From Variovorax paradoxus (GTDB lineage Bacteria; Pseudomonadota; Gammaproteobacteria; Burkholderiales; Burkholderiaceae_C), in NCBI RefSeq assembly GCF_018614875.1, contig NZ_JAGGNW010000002.1:1-64000 (forward strand): a DNA stretch of 64,000 bases, in the 5' to 3' direction. Below the pieces are notes generated by a model. It did no database searches. It saw only the letters and a program-made list of their open reading frames with translations, and was not told the DNA's origin. This document shows, one piece after another, positions 41,701-52,326 of the stretch; the first letter of the stretch is position 1, and each line of letters begins with the position of its first letter. A program made the position numbers and the translations under genes.

Positions 41701-42082
41701 TGCGGCGGATCTGCTCCGGACGATTCGGGACATGGGCATCGGCCTCGCCATCGACGATTTCGGAACGGGCTATTCCTCGCTTTCTTACTTGAAGCATTTC
41801 CCGCTGTCGACGGTCAAGATCGATCGTTCCTTCATCAACGATCTCACGCAAGACGCCGACGCACGGGCGCTCATCGACGGCATCATCACCCTGGCCCACG
41901 GACTGCGAATGAAGGTGGTGGCCGAGGGCGTCGAGACCGAAGCCCAGCTCGACTATCTGCGCATCCGCGGATGCGACGAAGTCCAGGGCTATTGGCTGTG
42001 CAAGCCAGTGCCTGCAGACGAGGCACGCATTTTCATGGCGCGACACCTGCGCAACCAATTTGCCCCATCGGTAGCGGCCTGA
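38762..42082 (+). CDS. CHASE-PAS-GAF-GGDEF-EAL cyclic-di-GMP signalling protein
   Basis: This is a 1106-residue inner-membrane signalling protein. TM1 lies at about residues 11-30. A periplasmic CHASE-type sensor follows (YPGFQAVNYAPR motif, residues about 45-320), then TM2 at about 331-356, a PAS/PAC region (about 385-490), a GAF-like domain (about 510-660), GGDEF (about 665-830) and EAL (about 850-1095). The GGDEF site is intact (RFGGDEF, residues 749-753), with the preceding FVDLDRFKHIND. The EAL domain has EAL at 877-879, NLSPRQFE, DDFGTGYSSL and KIDRSFI. Both synthesis and breakdown of c-di-GMP are thus possible. It stands as a single gene. Confidence 0.92.
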   Translation: MSLSVWARIRLPLIIFILGAALSIALSVSARQEIGRSAQARFDATALDLARKVEARFDDYIAVLIGLRARFNTSEPVTRSDFRNYVAGLNLASAYPGFQAVNYAPRIGAGDKQVFEEQVRGDASLDAAVAAKFAVKPRGERDIYYPLIFIEPLAGNEMLLGNDLGAMPDRGDALEQGRDTGGLVSSGRRVRIAGRESDIGLAMRLPVYRPQKPLNTIEQRRSAYIGSVGAGFSVAGMLRDVVGADAARTLRLRLIDAGRSRGAIGTRVETRFVTPTAFGEHQLLFDSVALAKPAAAPAPSLERMLGFELGGHSWLVQIGENEDQVLGPLDKAIPWLVVLGGLATSMLLAGIVFSLTTSRSRAQVLATAMTSHLRASERQLEDAQHLASLGSWILDPATGALQCSEEARRILGFETGPLPPDLPALLLRVPVGERAVVEQQIALASRSMQRIEFEHPLCLPDGTERWLHVIVQLTEEDGKTLVRGTVRDATRRRKDALRQKLEYKIARLLAGDGGTEAVIMQALEAVCTDLRWDCGALWSVGADGLVRCAAAWHADNSPAVRQFVCASRLLDYRPDEGSLGRAWETGGVVRIDTLAAPRDFARDALAGQAGLTVGLIVPMVTTGATTALELFGCNPYLVDAETLESLRVIALQIAQYEQRKLAERGLRFMASHDELTGLFNRAALQHELARAIKRSSRHQRQFAVMFVDLDRFKHINDTLGHGVGDEMIKICGERLTALLREDDVVARFGGDEFVLLLENLSSASDAAVLAEKVLACCAEPFVVEGRELYVSASVGVSVYPEDGGDAEALLKNADTAMYRAKERGRNTYRFYAAKMNAQSTEQLVLESALRHALERGELSMHYQPKMDLQSRRIVGVEALMRWHHPVLGMIPPVQFIPIAEEIGLIVSMGKWALERACADARSWQKYGLPEVLMSVNLSPRQFESPTLIADIRAILEASGLEPSLLELEITEGAVMENPGHAADLLRTIRDMGIGLAIDDFGTGYSSLSYLKHFPLSTVKIDRSFINDLTQDADARALIDGIITLAHGLRMKVVAEGVETEAQLDYLRIRGCDEVQGYWLCKPVPADEARIFMARHLRNQFAPSVAA

Positions 42083-42154
42083 CGGCCGAACCTTCGAAGC
42101 AATCGTCACCGGGCACGTTCGCTCGGGCTTTCTCGTAAATCCACAGGAACATTC

Positions 42155-42874
42155 ATGATCGATTCCACCCAAAGCAAGACACTCGAGCAGACGATCGCCG
42201 CCATCCAGGCGCTCGACCTCACTCCGATCAAGTTCAAGGCCTGCCGCACCGAGGACGGCTACGGCTGGTCGGCTGGCTACGCGGATCAGATGGAAGCGGG
42301 CTACAAGCGCTACTTGATACTGCATGCCAAGCATCCCGATCTGACGCTCGCTCCCGACCAGGATGTCGACCGTTTCTGGCACATGCACATTCTCGACACG
42401 AGAAAGTACGCCGCTGATTGCGAAACCACTTTCGGCCATTTCCTGCACCACTTTCCGTACCTCGGTCTGCGCGGAGAGGAAGATGCCAAGGCGCTGCAAG
42501 CGGCCTTCCTGGAGATGCAGCGCTTGTCTGCCGAGGAATTCGGCGAGCCGGCGCCCATGCTTCATCACGAGGCGGCCAAGGATTCAGCCGCGTGGTGCTC
42601 GCTCGAGGCGGGCAAAGCGCCGGCCGCGTGGTGCTCGCTCGAGGCGGGCAAAGCGCCGGCCGCATGGTGCTCGCTCGAGGCGGGCAAAGCGCCGGCCGCA
42701 TGGTGCTCGCTCGAGGCGGGCAAAACTCCGGCCGCATGGTGCTCACTCGAGGCGGGTAAAGCTTCAGCTGCATGGTGCTCGCTGGAGGCGGACGCTGCGG
42801 CTGGTCCTGCCTCTGCGGCAGGGCGCTCTTCGGCAAAGGCCGGCGCGGGTGGGTTGGCAGCTTCGCGCGCATAG
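42155..42874 (+). CDS. GRDP-like protein with C-terminal tandem Trp-Cys-Ser repeats
   Basis: This is a 239-residue protein in two parts. Residues about 1-135 resemble the glycine-rich domain-containing protein (GRDP/DUF1399-like) fold: the motif DQDVDRFWHMHILDTRKYA with FWHxH, then FLHHFPYLGLRGEEDAK. Residues 145-214 are six tandem copies of a 12-residue unit AAWCSLEAGKAP, with Ala-rich ends. Each unit has one Trp and one Cys, giving six evenly spaced cysteines. There is no signal peptide or membrane segment. The function is unknown. The repeats could be a metal- or ligand-binding tail, or a multi-core peptide substrate. The next gene is a nitronate monooxygenase 104 bp downstream. Confidence 0.7.
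   Translation: MIDSTQSKTLEQTIAAIQALDLTPIKFKACRTEDGYGWSAGYADQMEAGYKRYLILHAKHPDLTLAPDQDVDRFWHMHILDTRKYAADCETTFGHFLHHFPYLGLRGEEDAKALQAAFLEMQRLSAEEFGEPAPMLHHEAAKDSAAWCSLEAGKAPAAWCSLEAGKAPAAWCSLEAGKAPAAWCSLEAGKTPAAWCSLEAGKASAAWCSLEADAAAGPASAAGRSSAKAGAGGLAASRA
42587..42796 (+). repeat. 36-bp in-frame tandem repeat, six copies
   Basis: Six units start at 42587, 42623, 42659, 42695, 42731 and 42767. The first four are almost identical at DNA level, while the fifth and sixth differ at several third positions. Each encodes A-A-W-C-S-L-E-A-G-K-x-x. High DNA identity suggests recent expansion by slippage or recombination, with selection holding W, C, S, L and E constant. The copies follow each other directly without spacers, so this is not a CRISPR array. 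Confidence 0.95.
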
Positions 42875-42978
42875 GCGAATTTGGCGTGAATGGATGAAGG
42901 ATCAGTGGGGGCGAGGTGGCGACCTGCGGCCTGACGGAGAATGGTCGGCATTCGACGACACACCAGGAGCGCTTTCGA

Positions 42979-44034
42979 ATGACCACGCTGCAACAGATCC
43001 TCGGCACCGACCTCCCACTGATCCAGGCGCCGATGGCGGGCATACAAGGCAGCGCGATGGCCGTCGCGGTCAGCAACGCCGGAGGCCTCGGCTCGCTGCC
43101 AGGCGCCATGCTGAGCCCCGACGTCATGCGCAGCGAACTCGCCGCCATCCGCGCGGGCACCGGCAAAGCCTACAACGTCAACTTCTTCTGCCACATTCCG
43201 CCCGTGCCGAGCACGGAACGCGAGGCGACGTGGCGCGCTGCGCTCGCGCCGTACTACGCCGAGTTCGGCATCGACGCGGCAACCATTCCCACGGGTCCGG
43301 GGCGCAACCCCTTCAGCGCCGAGGTGGCCGATCTGCTGGCCGAGTTCCGTCCGCCGGTGGTGAGCTTTCATTTCGGCCTGCCGCCCGAATCGCTGCTCGC
43401 GCAGGTGCGCGGCTGGGGTGCGAAGGTGCTGGCCTCGGCCACCACGGTCGACGAGGCGCTGTGGCTGGAGGCGCATGGTGTCGATGTGGTCATCGCACAG
43501 GGGCTGGAGGCGGGTGGGCATCGTGGCCACTTTCTCTCGCACGATCTCACGGCGCAGCTCGGCACTTTCGCGCTGTTGCCGCAAGTGGTGCGCGCGGTCC
43601 GGCTGCCGGTGATTGCGGCCGGCGGCATTGCCGACGCGAATGGCGTGGCCGCTGCCATGGCCCTGGGCGCCGCGGGGGTGCAGGTGGGCACCGCCTACAT
43701 GCTGTCGCCAGAAGCCACCACCAGCGCCGTGCACCGCGCGGCGCTCAAGAGCAATGCCGCGCGCCACACGGCGTTGACCAACCTCTTCACGGGCCGGCCC
43801 GCGCGCGGCATCGTGAACCGCGTGATGCGCGAGCTGGGGCCGATCGGCTCGGCGGCGCCCGAATTTCCGCTGGCCACTTCAGGCATTGCGCCGCTGCGCG
43901 CCAAGGCCGAGGCGCAGGGCAGCGGCGATTTTTCTCCGTTGTGGTCGGGCCAGAATGCGAGCGGCTGCCGCGAGCTGCCGGCCGCCGAGATCACGCGCGC
44001 ATTGGCGCAGGGTTTTCAATCTCTTCCGGCCTGA
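42979..44034 (+). CDS. Nitronate monooxygenase
   Basis: This 351-residue FMN-dependent TIM-barrel protein oxidises alkyl nitronates such as propionate-3-nitronate. It shows LIQAPMAGIQGSAMAVAVSNAGG at the N-terminus (in overlapping parts), the catalytic His in LEAGGHRGHF, the FMN phosphate segment VIAAGGIADANGVAAAMALGA and AGVQVGTAYMLSPEA. The start at 42979 is supported by CAGGAG. It is 4 bp from the esterase gene, so the two are co-transcribed. Its link to the repeat protein upstream is only proximity. Confidence 0.9.
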   Translation: MTTLQQILGTDLPLIQAPMAGIQGSAMAVAVSNAGGLGSLPGAMLSPDVMRSELAAIRAGTGKAYNVNFFCHIPPVPSTEREATWRAALAPYYAEFGIDAATIPTGPGRNPFSAEVADLLAEFRPPVVSFHFGLPPESLLAQVRGWGAKVLASATTVDEALWLEAHGVDVVIAQGLEAGGHRGHFLSHDLTAQLGTFALLPQVVRAVRLPVIAAGGIADANGVAAAMALGAAGVQVGTAYMLSPEATTSAVHRAALKSNAARHTALTNLFTGRPARGIVNRVMRELGPIGSAAPEFPLATSGIAPLRAKAEAQGSGDFSPLWSGQNASGCRELPAAEITRALAQGFQSLPA

Positions 44035-44038
44035 CGCC

Positions 44039-44716
44039 ATGACGCAACTTCATCTGCCTTTCAAGTTTCTCGAGCAGGCCTCGAATCCCGAGGTGCGCGA
44101 GCCCTGGCTGCTGGTGCTGATGCACGGCGTGGGCAGCAACGAGCAGGATCTGTTCGGCCTCGCGCGGACGATGCCGCCGCAGTTCCACGTGCTGAGCCTG
44201 CGCGCGCCTTACGTGCTGTCGCCCGACGCCTACGCGTGGTTCGAGTTCCAGGTGCTGCCGAACGGCGAGCGGCAAATCAACGAGGAGCAGGAGCGCGAGA
44301 GCCGCTTCCTGGTGGGCGAGATGGTGGCCTCCGCGGCGCAGCAGCTCGGCGTGCCGCCGGAACGTGTGGTGGTCGGCGGCTTCAGCCAGGGCGGCATCAT
44401 GGCGCTGTCGCTGTTGCTGACCCAGCCCGCGAAAGTGCGCGCCGCGATGGTGTGGCACAGCCGCCTGCTGTCGCAGGTGCTGCCGCACATTGCGCCGCCC
44501 GGGGCTTTCGAAGGCAAGGCGCTGTGGGTGAGCCATGGCAGCGCCGACAACGTGATTCCGCCGAGCGCCGCGCAGGCCACGCGCGAACTGGCGCGCAGCC
44601 TGCCGCTGGCGCTGTCGGGTTCGGACTTTCCGGGCGCACACGAAATTCGCCCGGCCGAGCTGCAGGGCACGCTGGCCTGGCTGCAGTCGCTCGGCGCGGC
44701 GAGGGGTGCGTCCTAG
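44039..44716 (+). CDS. Carboxylesterase/phospholipase-type alpha/beta hydrolase
   Basis: This is a 225-residue serine hydrolase of the YpfH/carboxylesterase-2 family. The nucleophile Ser lies in VVGGFSQGGIMAL, the Asp in SHGSADNVIPP and the His in PGAHEIRPAE. An oxyanion loop LMHGVGSNEQDLFGLA is near residue 28. It is cytoplasmic, with no signal peptide. It probably hydrolyses short-chain esters. It directly follows the nitronate monooxygenase gene, suggesting a two-gene operon. Confidence 0.87.
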   Translation: MTQLHLPFKFLEQASNPEVREPWLLVLMHGVGSNEQDLFGLARTMPPQFHVLSLRAPYVLSPDAYAWFEFQVLPNGERQINEEQERESRFLVGEMVASAAQQLGVPPERVVVGGFSQGGIMALSLLLTQPAKVRAAMVWHSRLLSQVLPHIAPPGAFEGKALWVSHGSADNVIPPSAAQATRELARSLPLALSGSDFPGAHEIRPAELQGTLAWLQSLGAARGAS

Positions 44717-44842
44717 CGGTCGAACTTTCGCGCGGTCGGCGCGTCACAGGGCGTTACGGGATGAAGCCATGGCCAGGCGCCGATCTGGTGCACCATAGCC
44801 GCTCGTCTCCCATTGCAATCCTCGCAAAAGGAAACCGCAGAC

Positions 44843-45772
44843 ATGTCCGACCGAGACCCCCCCGAACTCCGCGATGTGCATGATTCGCGCGATGCTCCCG
44901 CGTTCACGCCGCGGCGCGAGACGTCGACCGGAACCATCATCGTCATCGTGCTGCTGGCAATCGCGGCCGCATTCCTGGGCTGGCGCTGGTACCAGCAGCA
45001 ACAGCCACAGCCGGCCGAGCCGCCACCGGTGGCCGCCGCGCCCAACGACGGGCTCGCGCCCGCACCGCCCGCGCCCCTGTCCCAATCCGCGGAACCGCAG
45101 AACCCCATCGATGCGATCGCGCTGCCCGACTCGGGGCTGCCCAAGGTCGCGGATTCCGATTCACGCGTGATGAAGGCGCTCGTCGATCTGATGGGCAGCA
45201 AGAACGTGGCGGACTTCCTGCAGTTCGAGGGCATCGTGCGCCGCTTCGTGGCCACGGTCGACAACCTCGCGCGCGAGCAGTCGCCCGCAAGCACGTGGCC
45301 GGTGCAGCCGACGAAGCAGCGCTTCATCACCCAGGGAAAGGGCGAGAAAGAGACCATTGCGGCCAACAATGCCGCACGCTACAGCCCCATCGTGCTGCTT
45401 GCCGAATCGGTCGATCCGGCCAAGGCGGCCAAGGTGTATGCGCGGCTCTATCCGCTCTTCCAGCAAGCCTACGAAGAGCTCGGCTATCCGGGGCGCTATT
45501 TCAACGACCGGCTCATCGCCGTGATCGACCACCTGCTGCAGGCGCCCGAGCCCGGCGGCCCGGTGCAGGTTCGCCTCGTCCAGGTGAAGGGAAACGTGCC
45601 GTCGCAGCGGCCCTGGGTGCGCTACGAGTACGTCGATCCGCAACTCGAGTCGCTCTCGTCCGGCCAGAAGATCATGGTGCGCGTGGGGCCCGAGAACGAG
45701 CGCAAGCTGAAGGCCAGCCTGCGCGGCTTCCGCGAACAGATCGCCACGGGCGAGATGGCGAAGAAGAAGTAG
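44843..45772 (+). CDS. DUF3014 family membrane-anchored protein
   Basis: This 309-residue protein has a short cytoplasmic N-terminus, one TM at about residues 29-49 (GTIIVIVLLAIAAAFLGWRW), a Pro/Gln/Ala-rich linker (50-90), and a DUF3014 domain recognised by RVMKALVDLMGSKNVADFLQ, RFVATVDNLARE, FQQAYEELGYPGRYFNDRL and IDHLLQAPEP. The domain would face the periplasm. Its role is unknown, and it is conserved in Beta- and Gammaproteobacteria. The start at 44843 was chosen because AAAGGAAA lies upstream and the residues before it have no support. Confidence 0.85.
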   Translation: MSDRDPPELRDVHDSRDAPAFTPRRETSTGTIIVIVLLAIAAAFLGWRWYQQQQPQPAEPPPVAAAPNDGLAPAPPAPLSQSAEPQNPIDAIALPDSGLPKVADSDSRVMKALVDLMGSKNVADFLQFEGIVRRFVATVDNLAREQSPASTWPVQPTKQRFITQGKGEKETIAANNAARYSPIVLLAESVDPAKAAKVYARLYPLFQQAYEELGYPGRYFNDRLIAVIDHLLQAPEPGGPVQVRLVQVKGNVPSQRPWVRYEYVDPQLESLSSGQKIMVRVGPENERKLKASLRGFREQIATGEMAKKK

Positions 45773-45866
45773 GCAGCGCTGACCTGATGCGCCGTGTAGG
45801 CGCGGGCCCATTGCATGCGGCGCGGATGCCGGGGATGATCTGTCGCAAGATTTCGAGGACAACCAT

Positions 45867-46118
45867 ATGAACCCGATGAGCGTCGACCTCTACCAGAGTG
45901 CCACCGATCCAGCGAAATTCCTCGCGCTTCCCACGGGCACCGATCCCGCCGAGCTCATGGGTCCGATGACCTTCGACCAGGACTACGCACAGGTCGTCCG
46001 ATACCGCGAGGCATTCGAATTCGACCCGACCGAAGCCTACGCCGGGGTCAACGCCGCCAAGATCGCCGCGGACATCCTGACCGTGAAGTGGGCGATCTAT
46101 CGCCGTGATGAAGCCTGA
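45867..46118 (+). CDS. Small hypothetical protein
   Basis: This is an 83-residue acidic protein with CGAGGA upstream of the ATG. It has LYQSATDPAKFLALPTG near the start and a helical VNAAKIAADILTVKWAIYRR end. It contains no cysteine, signal peptide or TM. I do not recognise a family. The frame has normal codon use for the region, so it is probably real. It sits between the DUF3014 gene and the end of gcvP, which is convergent. Confidence 0.65.
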   Translation: MNPMSVDLYQSATDPAKFLALPTGTDPAELMGPMTFDQDYAQVVRYREAFEFDPTEAYAGVNAAKIAADILTVKWAIYRRDEA

Positions 46119-46176
46119 GCGATGAACGGTGATGCGGCAGGGCGGCGCTGAGCCGCCGTCCTTCTGCGTTCGGCCG

Positions 46177-49086
<2,910 letters not shown>

Positions 49087-49138
49087 GGCGGTGAAGGCTC
49101 GGAGATGAGGAAAGGCGGCTGGGGAACTCGGCGGCAGA

Positions 49139-49510
49139 TCAGGATTCGGCGGCGAACTTGTCGTAGGTGGCGGCGTCGAGCAGGGCGTCGAGCTGCGCCG
49201 GCTCGCTGAGCTTGACCTTGAAGAACCAGCCGGCGGCCAGCGGGTCGGTGTTGGCGAGCGAGGGGTCGGCGCGCAGGGCTTCGTTCACTTCGGTGATCTC
49301 GCCCGACACGGGCATGAACACATCGGCCGCGGCCTTGACCGATTCGACGACACCGGCGACGTCGCCCTGGGCAAAGGTCTTGCCGACTTCAGGCAGGTCG
49401 ACAAAGACCACGTCGCCGAGCGCGTCCTGCGCATGCACGGTGATGCCGACGGTGGCTGCGCTGCCTTCGGCCGAGACCCATTCATGGTCCTTGGTGTACT
49501 TGATGCTCAT
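49139..49510 (-). CDS. gcvH: Glycine cleavage system H protein
   Basis: This 123-residue lipoyl carrier has its lipoyl-accepting lysine Lys59 in [14 protein letters not shown]. The fold motifs [32 protein letters not shown] and GWFFKVKLS are complete. It shuttles the aminomethyl and hydride groups between P, T and L proteins. It lies between gcvT and gcvP in the same direction (43 bp and 52 bp gaps). No lpd gene is next to it; the shared dihydrolipoamide dehydrogenase is presumably encoded elsewhere. Confidence 0.97.
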   Translation of the reverse strand: MSIKYTKDHEWVSAEGSAATVGITVHAQDALGDVVFVDLPEVGKTFAQGDVAGVVESVKAAADVFMPVSGEITEVNEALRADPSLANTDPLAAGWFFKVKLSEPAQLDALLDAATYDKFAAES

Positions 49511-49553
49511 GAAAAAACTCCTCGTGGAAAAAAAGATGGGGGAGGCGCAGAGC

Positions 49554-50732
49554 CTAGCCGCGGTAATAGCGCGTGGGCACGAAAGGCAGGGTCGAGACTT
49601 CCATCGGCACCGGCTTGCCGCGCACGATGGCCTGCACGCGCGTGCCGGGCTCGGAAAACGCGGTGGCCACGTAGCCCATGGCGATCGGGCGGTCGGCCGT
49701 CGGGCCGAGCAGGCCGCTGGTGACGAAGCCGATGTCGTGGCCCTCGAAGGATTGCAGCACCGTGCCGTCGCGCACCGGAATGCGTTCCAGTGCCACGAGG
49801 CCCACCCGCTTGCGCTTCAGCGTGTCGTGGTCGGTGTGGCCCGCGGCGCCCACCGTGGCGGCGGCGAGCTGGGCCAGCACCTTGGCCGCGCCCGGAAAGC
49901 CGCCTTCGCGCGCGCCACCGCTGCGGCGCACCTTCTGCATCGCCCAGTTGAGCGAGGCTTCGACCGGCGTGGTGGTGGTGTCGATGTCGTTGCCGTAGAG
50001 GCAAAGCCCGGCTTCCAGCCGCAGCGAATTGCGCGCGCCCAGGCCGACGGGCTTGACCTCGGGCTGGGCCAGCAGCAGGCGGGCGAGGGCGTCGGCATCT
50101 TCCGAGCGGACGGAGATTTCGAAGCCGTCTTCGCCGGTGTAGCCGCTGCGCGTGGCGAAGGCGGGAATGCCGCCGATCTGCACCGCGCCACCGGTCATGA
50201 ACACGAAGCGCTCGATGCCGGGCGACAGGCGCGCCAGCACGGCCGCGGCCTGCGGACCCTGGAGCGCGAGCAGGGCATGGTCGGGCAGCGGCCGCACCTC
50301 GCAGCGTGCGCCGATCTGCTGCTGGATGTGGGCGATGTCGGCCACCTTGCAGGCGCCGTTGACGATCACGAAGATCGAACCGTGGCCCTCGTTGAAGAAC
50401 ATCAGGTCGTCGAGGATGCCGCCTTCGCCGTTCAGCAGCAGGCCGTAGCGCTGCCTGCCGGGAGCCAGGTCGATCACGTCGACCGGCATCAGCGTTTCGA
50501 AGGCCGCCGCGGCGTCCGGTCCGACCAGGCGCAATTGGCCCATGTGCGAAATGTCGAACAGCCCGGCGGCATCGCGCGTGTGCTTGTGCTCGGCCATCAG
50601 GCCGGCGGGGTACTGCACCGGCATGGAATAGCCGGCAAACGGCACCATGCGGGCGCCGAGCTCCACGTGCAGGTCGTACAGCGGGGTCTTCTGAAGTTGT
50701 TCGGCGGAAGAGGAGTCGGTAGAAGCAGCCAC
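49554..50732 (-). CDS. gcvT: Glycine cleavage system T protein (aminomethyltransferase)
   Basis: This 392-residue folate-dependent T-protein transfers the methylene group from GcvH to tetrahydrofolate. It has GARMVPFAGYSMPVQY, FDISHMGQLRLVG, YTGEDGFEISV with the folate-contacting Glu, and the GcvT_C barrel near RVGLVALERIPVR. The start is taken as GTG 50732, preceded by TTTGGAG. There is no in-frame ATG between it and the riboswitch fragment except far upstream, so the GTG is favoured. The gene normally follows the glycine riboswitch. Here only the last 27 bases of that RNA remain upstream, because an integrative element separates them. Confidence 0.94.
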   Translation of the reverse strand: MAASTDSSSAEQLQKTPLYDLHVELGARMVPFAGYSMPVQYPAGLMAEHKHTRDAAGLFDISHMGQLRLVGPDAAAAFETLMPVDVIDLAPGRQRYGLLLNGEGGILDDLMFFNEGHGSIFVIVNGACKVADIAHIQQQIGARCEVRPLPDHALLALQGPQAAAVLARLSPGIERFVFMTGGAVQIGGIPAFATRSGYTGEDGFEISVRSEDADALARLLLAQPEVKPVGLGARNSLRLEAGLCLYGNDIDTTTTPVEASLNWAMQKVRRSGGAREGGFPGAAKVLAQLAAATVGAAGHTDHDTLKRKRVGLVALERIPVRDGTVLQSFEGHDIGFVTSGLLGPTADRPIAMGYVATAFSEPGTRVQAIVRGKPVPMEVSTLPFVPTRYYRG

Positions 50733-50781
50733 GGGGCACTCCAAAGGGGCAGACGAATTCCATGGCGCGAGCCATGGGCCA

Positions 50782-50808
50782 CCCCTGCTGTCCGCTTTAC
50801 CTGAGAGA
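50782..50808 (-). ncRNA. Glycine riboswitch aptamer 2, orphaned 3' segment next to gcvT
   Basis: Reading toward gcvT, this segment is TCTCTCAGG followed by TAAAGCGGACAGCAGGGG, the conserved 3' end of a glycine aptamer. Its CAGCAGGG (50790-50783) is complementary (seven Watson-Crick pairs and one wobble) to CCTTGCTG (54605-54598), the 5' P1 strand of aptamer 2 on the far side of the element. That pairing identifies it as the native 3' end. Downstream, CATGGC and GCCATG (50776-50761) can form a small hairpin before the gcvT Shine-Dalgarno. Confidence 0.8.
50800..50808. repeat. Left attachment-site core (att), CCTGAGAGA
   Basis: This is identical to 54520-54528. On the minus strand it reads TCTCTCAGG, the invariant core of glycine aptamers. 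The flanking bases differ between the two copies, so the shared core is nine bases. Confidence 0.7.
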
Positions 50809-50874
50809 AAACGGAGTGGGCGCGGGAAGCGGCATGAATGCTGAAGGTTGGTTGTTACAAAAAGTGATGTGCCC

Positions 50875-50884
50875 CCCAATTGGG
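50875..50884. promoter_or_regulatory. Palindrome in the integrase upstream region
   Basis: CCCAATTGGG is a perfect palindrome 27 bp before the integrase start, within a C-rich/G-rich context. It could be an operator or an arm-type integrase site. There is no direct support for either role. Confidence 0.25.
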
Positions 50885-50911
50885 CCCCCACCATAAACAC
50901 GAAAGAATCGT

Positions 50912-52201
50912 ATGAAGCTTTCCGATATCACTATACGTAATGGTTTGACCGTCGGTAAGCACGCCGATGGAGGTGGACTTTACCTTGAAGTCACCAAGGC
51001 CGGCAGTCGGTACTGGCGCGCGAAATATCGATTCGGCGGCGTTGAGAAGAAGCTGGCATTTGGCGTCTACCCCGATGTGTCGCTCAAGGCTGCCCGCGAG
51101 AAGCTCAGAGCTTCGAAAGCAATGCTGGCAGAAGGCGAGGACCCTGGCGCGGTGCTCAAGAAGGCGAAGGCGCGGATCAAGGAGAAGGTCGCATTCGAAG
51201 CGGACAGCACCTTCCAGATCGTGGCACTGGAGTGGCTGGCGAAGACCGCGGGTAGGCGCGAGCAGGTCACGCAGAACGCGATCAAGGCATTCCTGGACCA
51301 TGACATCCTCCCTTACATCGGAAAGATGCACGTTGCCTCTATCAAACCGCGCGACATCCTGCGCAAGGTGATCGATCGCATCGAGGAGCGCGGCTCGATT
51401 ACGACAGCGCGCAGATGCCTGCAAATCTGCGGCAAGGTGTTCCGCTATGCCGTTGTGACCGAACGTGCCGAGCGCGACCCAAGCACCGACCTGAGCGACG
51501 CCATCTCCTCACAGAAGACCCACCACCATCCGGCCATCGTCGACCCGAAGGGTGTGGGCGCTCTGCTGCGCTCGATCGATGCGCATGCGGGCCACCCCAG
51601 CGTTCGCTTTGCGCTCAAGCTCCTTACGCTGACCTTCGTGCGACCCGGCGAACTGCGCGCGGCGGAATGGGCGGAGATCGACTTCGACGCAGCCGAGTGG
51701 CGCATCCCGGCCAAGAGGATGAAGATGCGGGTCGGACACATCGTACCGCTATCTCGGCAGGCAATCGCCGCATTCAAGAGCATGGAGCTTCTGAGCGAGG
51801 GCAAGCGCTATGTATTCCCGAACAGCCGGACTTCGGGCAAGTGCATGTGCGCGACCGCCATCAACAAGGCGCTGCATCGCATGGGCTACGGGGATGCTCA
51901 CACGGGGCACGGTTTCCGCGCGATGGCCCGCACGATCCTGGACGAGGTACTGGAGGAGCGTGTCGACCTGATCGAGCACCAGCTCGCGCACTTGGTGAAG
52001 GATGCCAACGGCCGCGCCTACAACCGCACCGCGCATCTGCCGCAGCGCCGCGAGATGATGCAGCGCTGGGCCGACTACCTCGACCAATTGCGCATCGGCG
52101 AGGATGAGGTGACTCCCTCGCTCATCGCTGGGCGCACCTTGCGTACCCTGGTGGGCGGGAGACGGCATCTGGTCGTCCGGCGGCGAAGGTTTACCACCTA
52201 A
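50912..52201 (+). CDS. int: Tyrosine-type site-specific integrase (P4-like)
   Basis: This is a 429-residue integrase. The N-terminal arm-binding domain (DUF4102-like, about 1-95) reads GKHADGGGLYLEVTKAGSRYW. A SAM-like core-binding domain follows (about 100-200). The catalytic domain has Arg244 in TFVRPGELR, Lys271, His333 and Arg336 in TGHGFRAMAR, His360 and the nucleophile Tyr370 in GRAYNRTAH. All catalytic residues are present, so it is probably active. A C-terminal basic tail of about 30 residues (GGRRHLVVRRRR) follows. P4-type integrases usually target tRNA 3' ends; this one sits beside a riboswitch core instead. Confidence 0.93.
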   Translation: MKLSDITIRNGLTVGKHADGGGLYLEVTKAGSRYWRAKYRFGGVEKKLAFGVYPDVSLKAAREKLRASKAMLAEGEDPGAVLKKAKARIKEKVAFEADSTFQIVALEWLAKTAGRREQVTQNAIKAFLDHDILPYIGKMHVASIKPRDILRKVIDRIEERGSITTARRCLQICGKVFRYAVVTERAERDPSTDLSDAISSQKTHHHPAIVDPKGVGALLRSIDAHAGHPSVRFALKLLTLTFVRPGELRAAEWAEIDFDAAEWRIPAKRMKMRVGHIVPLSRQAIAAFKSMELLSEGKRYVFPNSRTSGKCMCATAINKALHRMGYGDAHTGHGFRAMARTILDEVLEERVDLIEHQLAHLVKDANGRAYNRTAHLPQRREMMQRWADYLDQLRIGEDEVTPSLIAGRTLRTLVGGRRHLVVRRRRFTT

Positions 52202-52326
52202 GCAATGCGCGCACTATCCGGAGAAGACCGGGACGACACTCGCGACGCAGCGGGCCACTTCAGCATGAACTGCCGGTCATCACAGGCCGCTTTCGATTAG
52301 GCTACTGCCAATGACCCCGCGGACCT

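Noticed and set aside
42587..42796. 36-bp direct repeats considered as a CRISPR array
   Set aside because: The units abut with no spacers, stay in frame with the GRDP-like gene, and no cas gene is nearby.
50733..50911. Small frame starting at ATG 50775 upstream of gcvT, considered as a leader peptide
   Set aside because: It is in another frame than gcvT, has no Shine-Dalgarno and continues as an antisense-like frame through the gene. The GTG start of gcvT is better supported.
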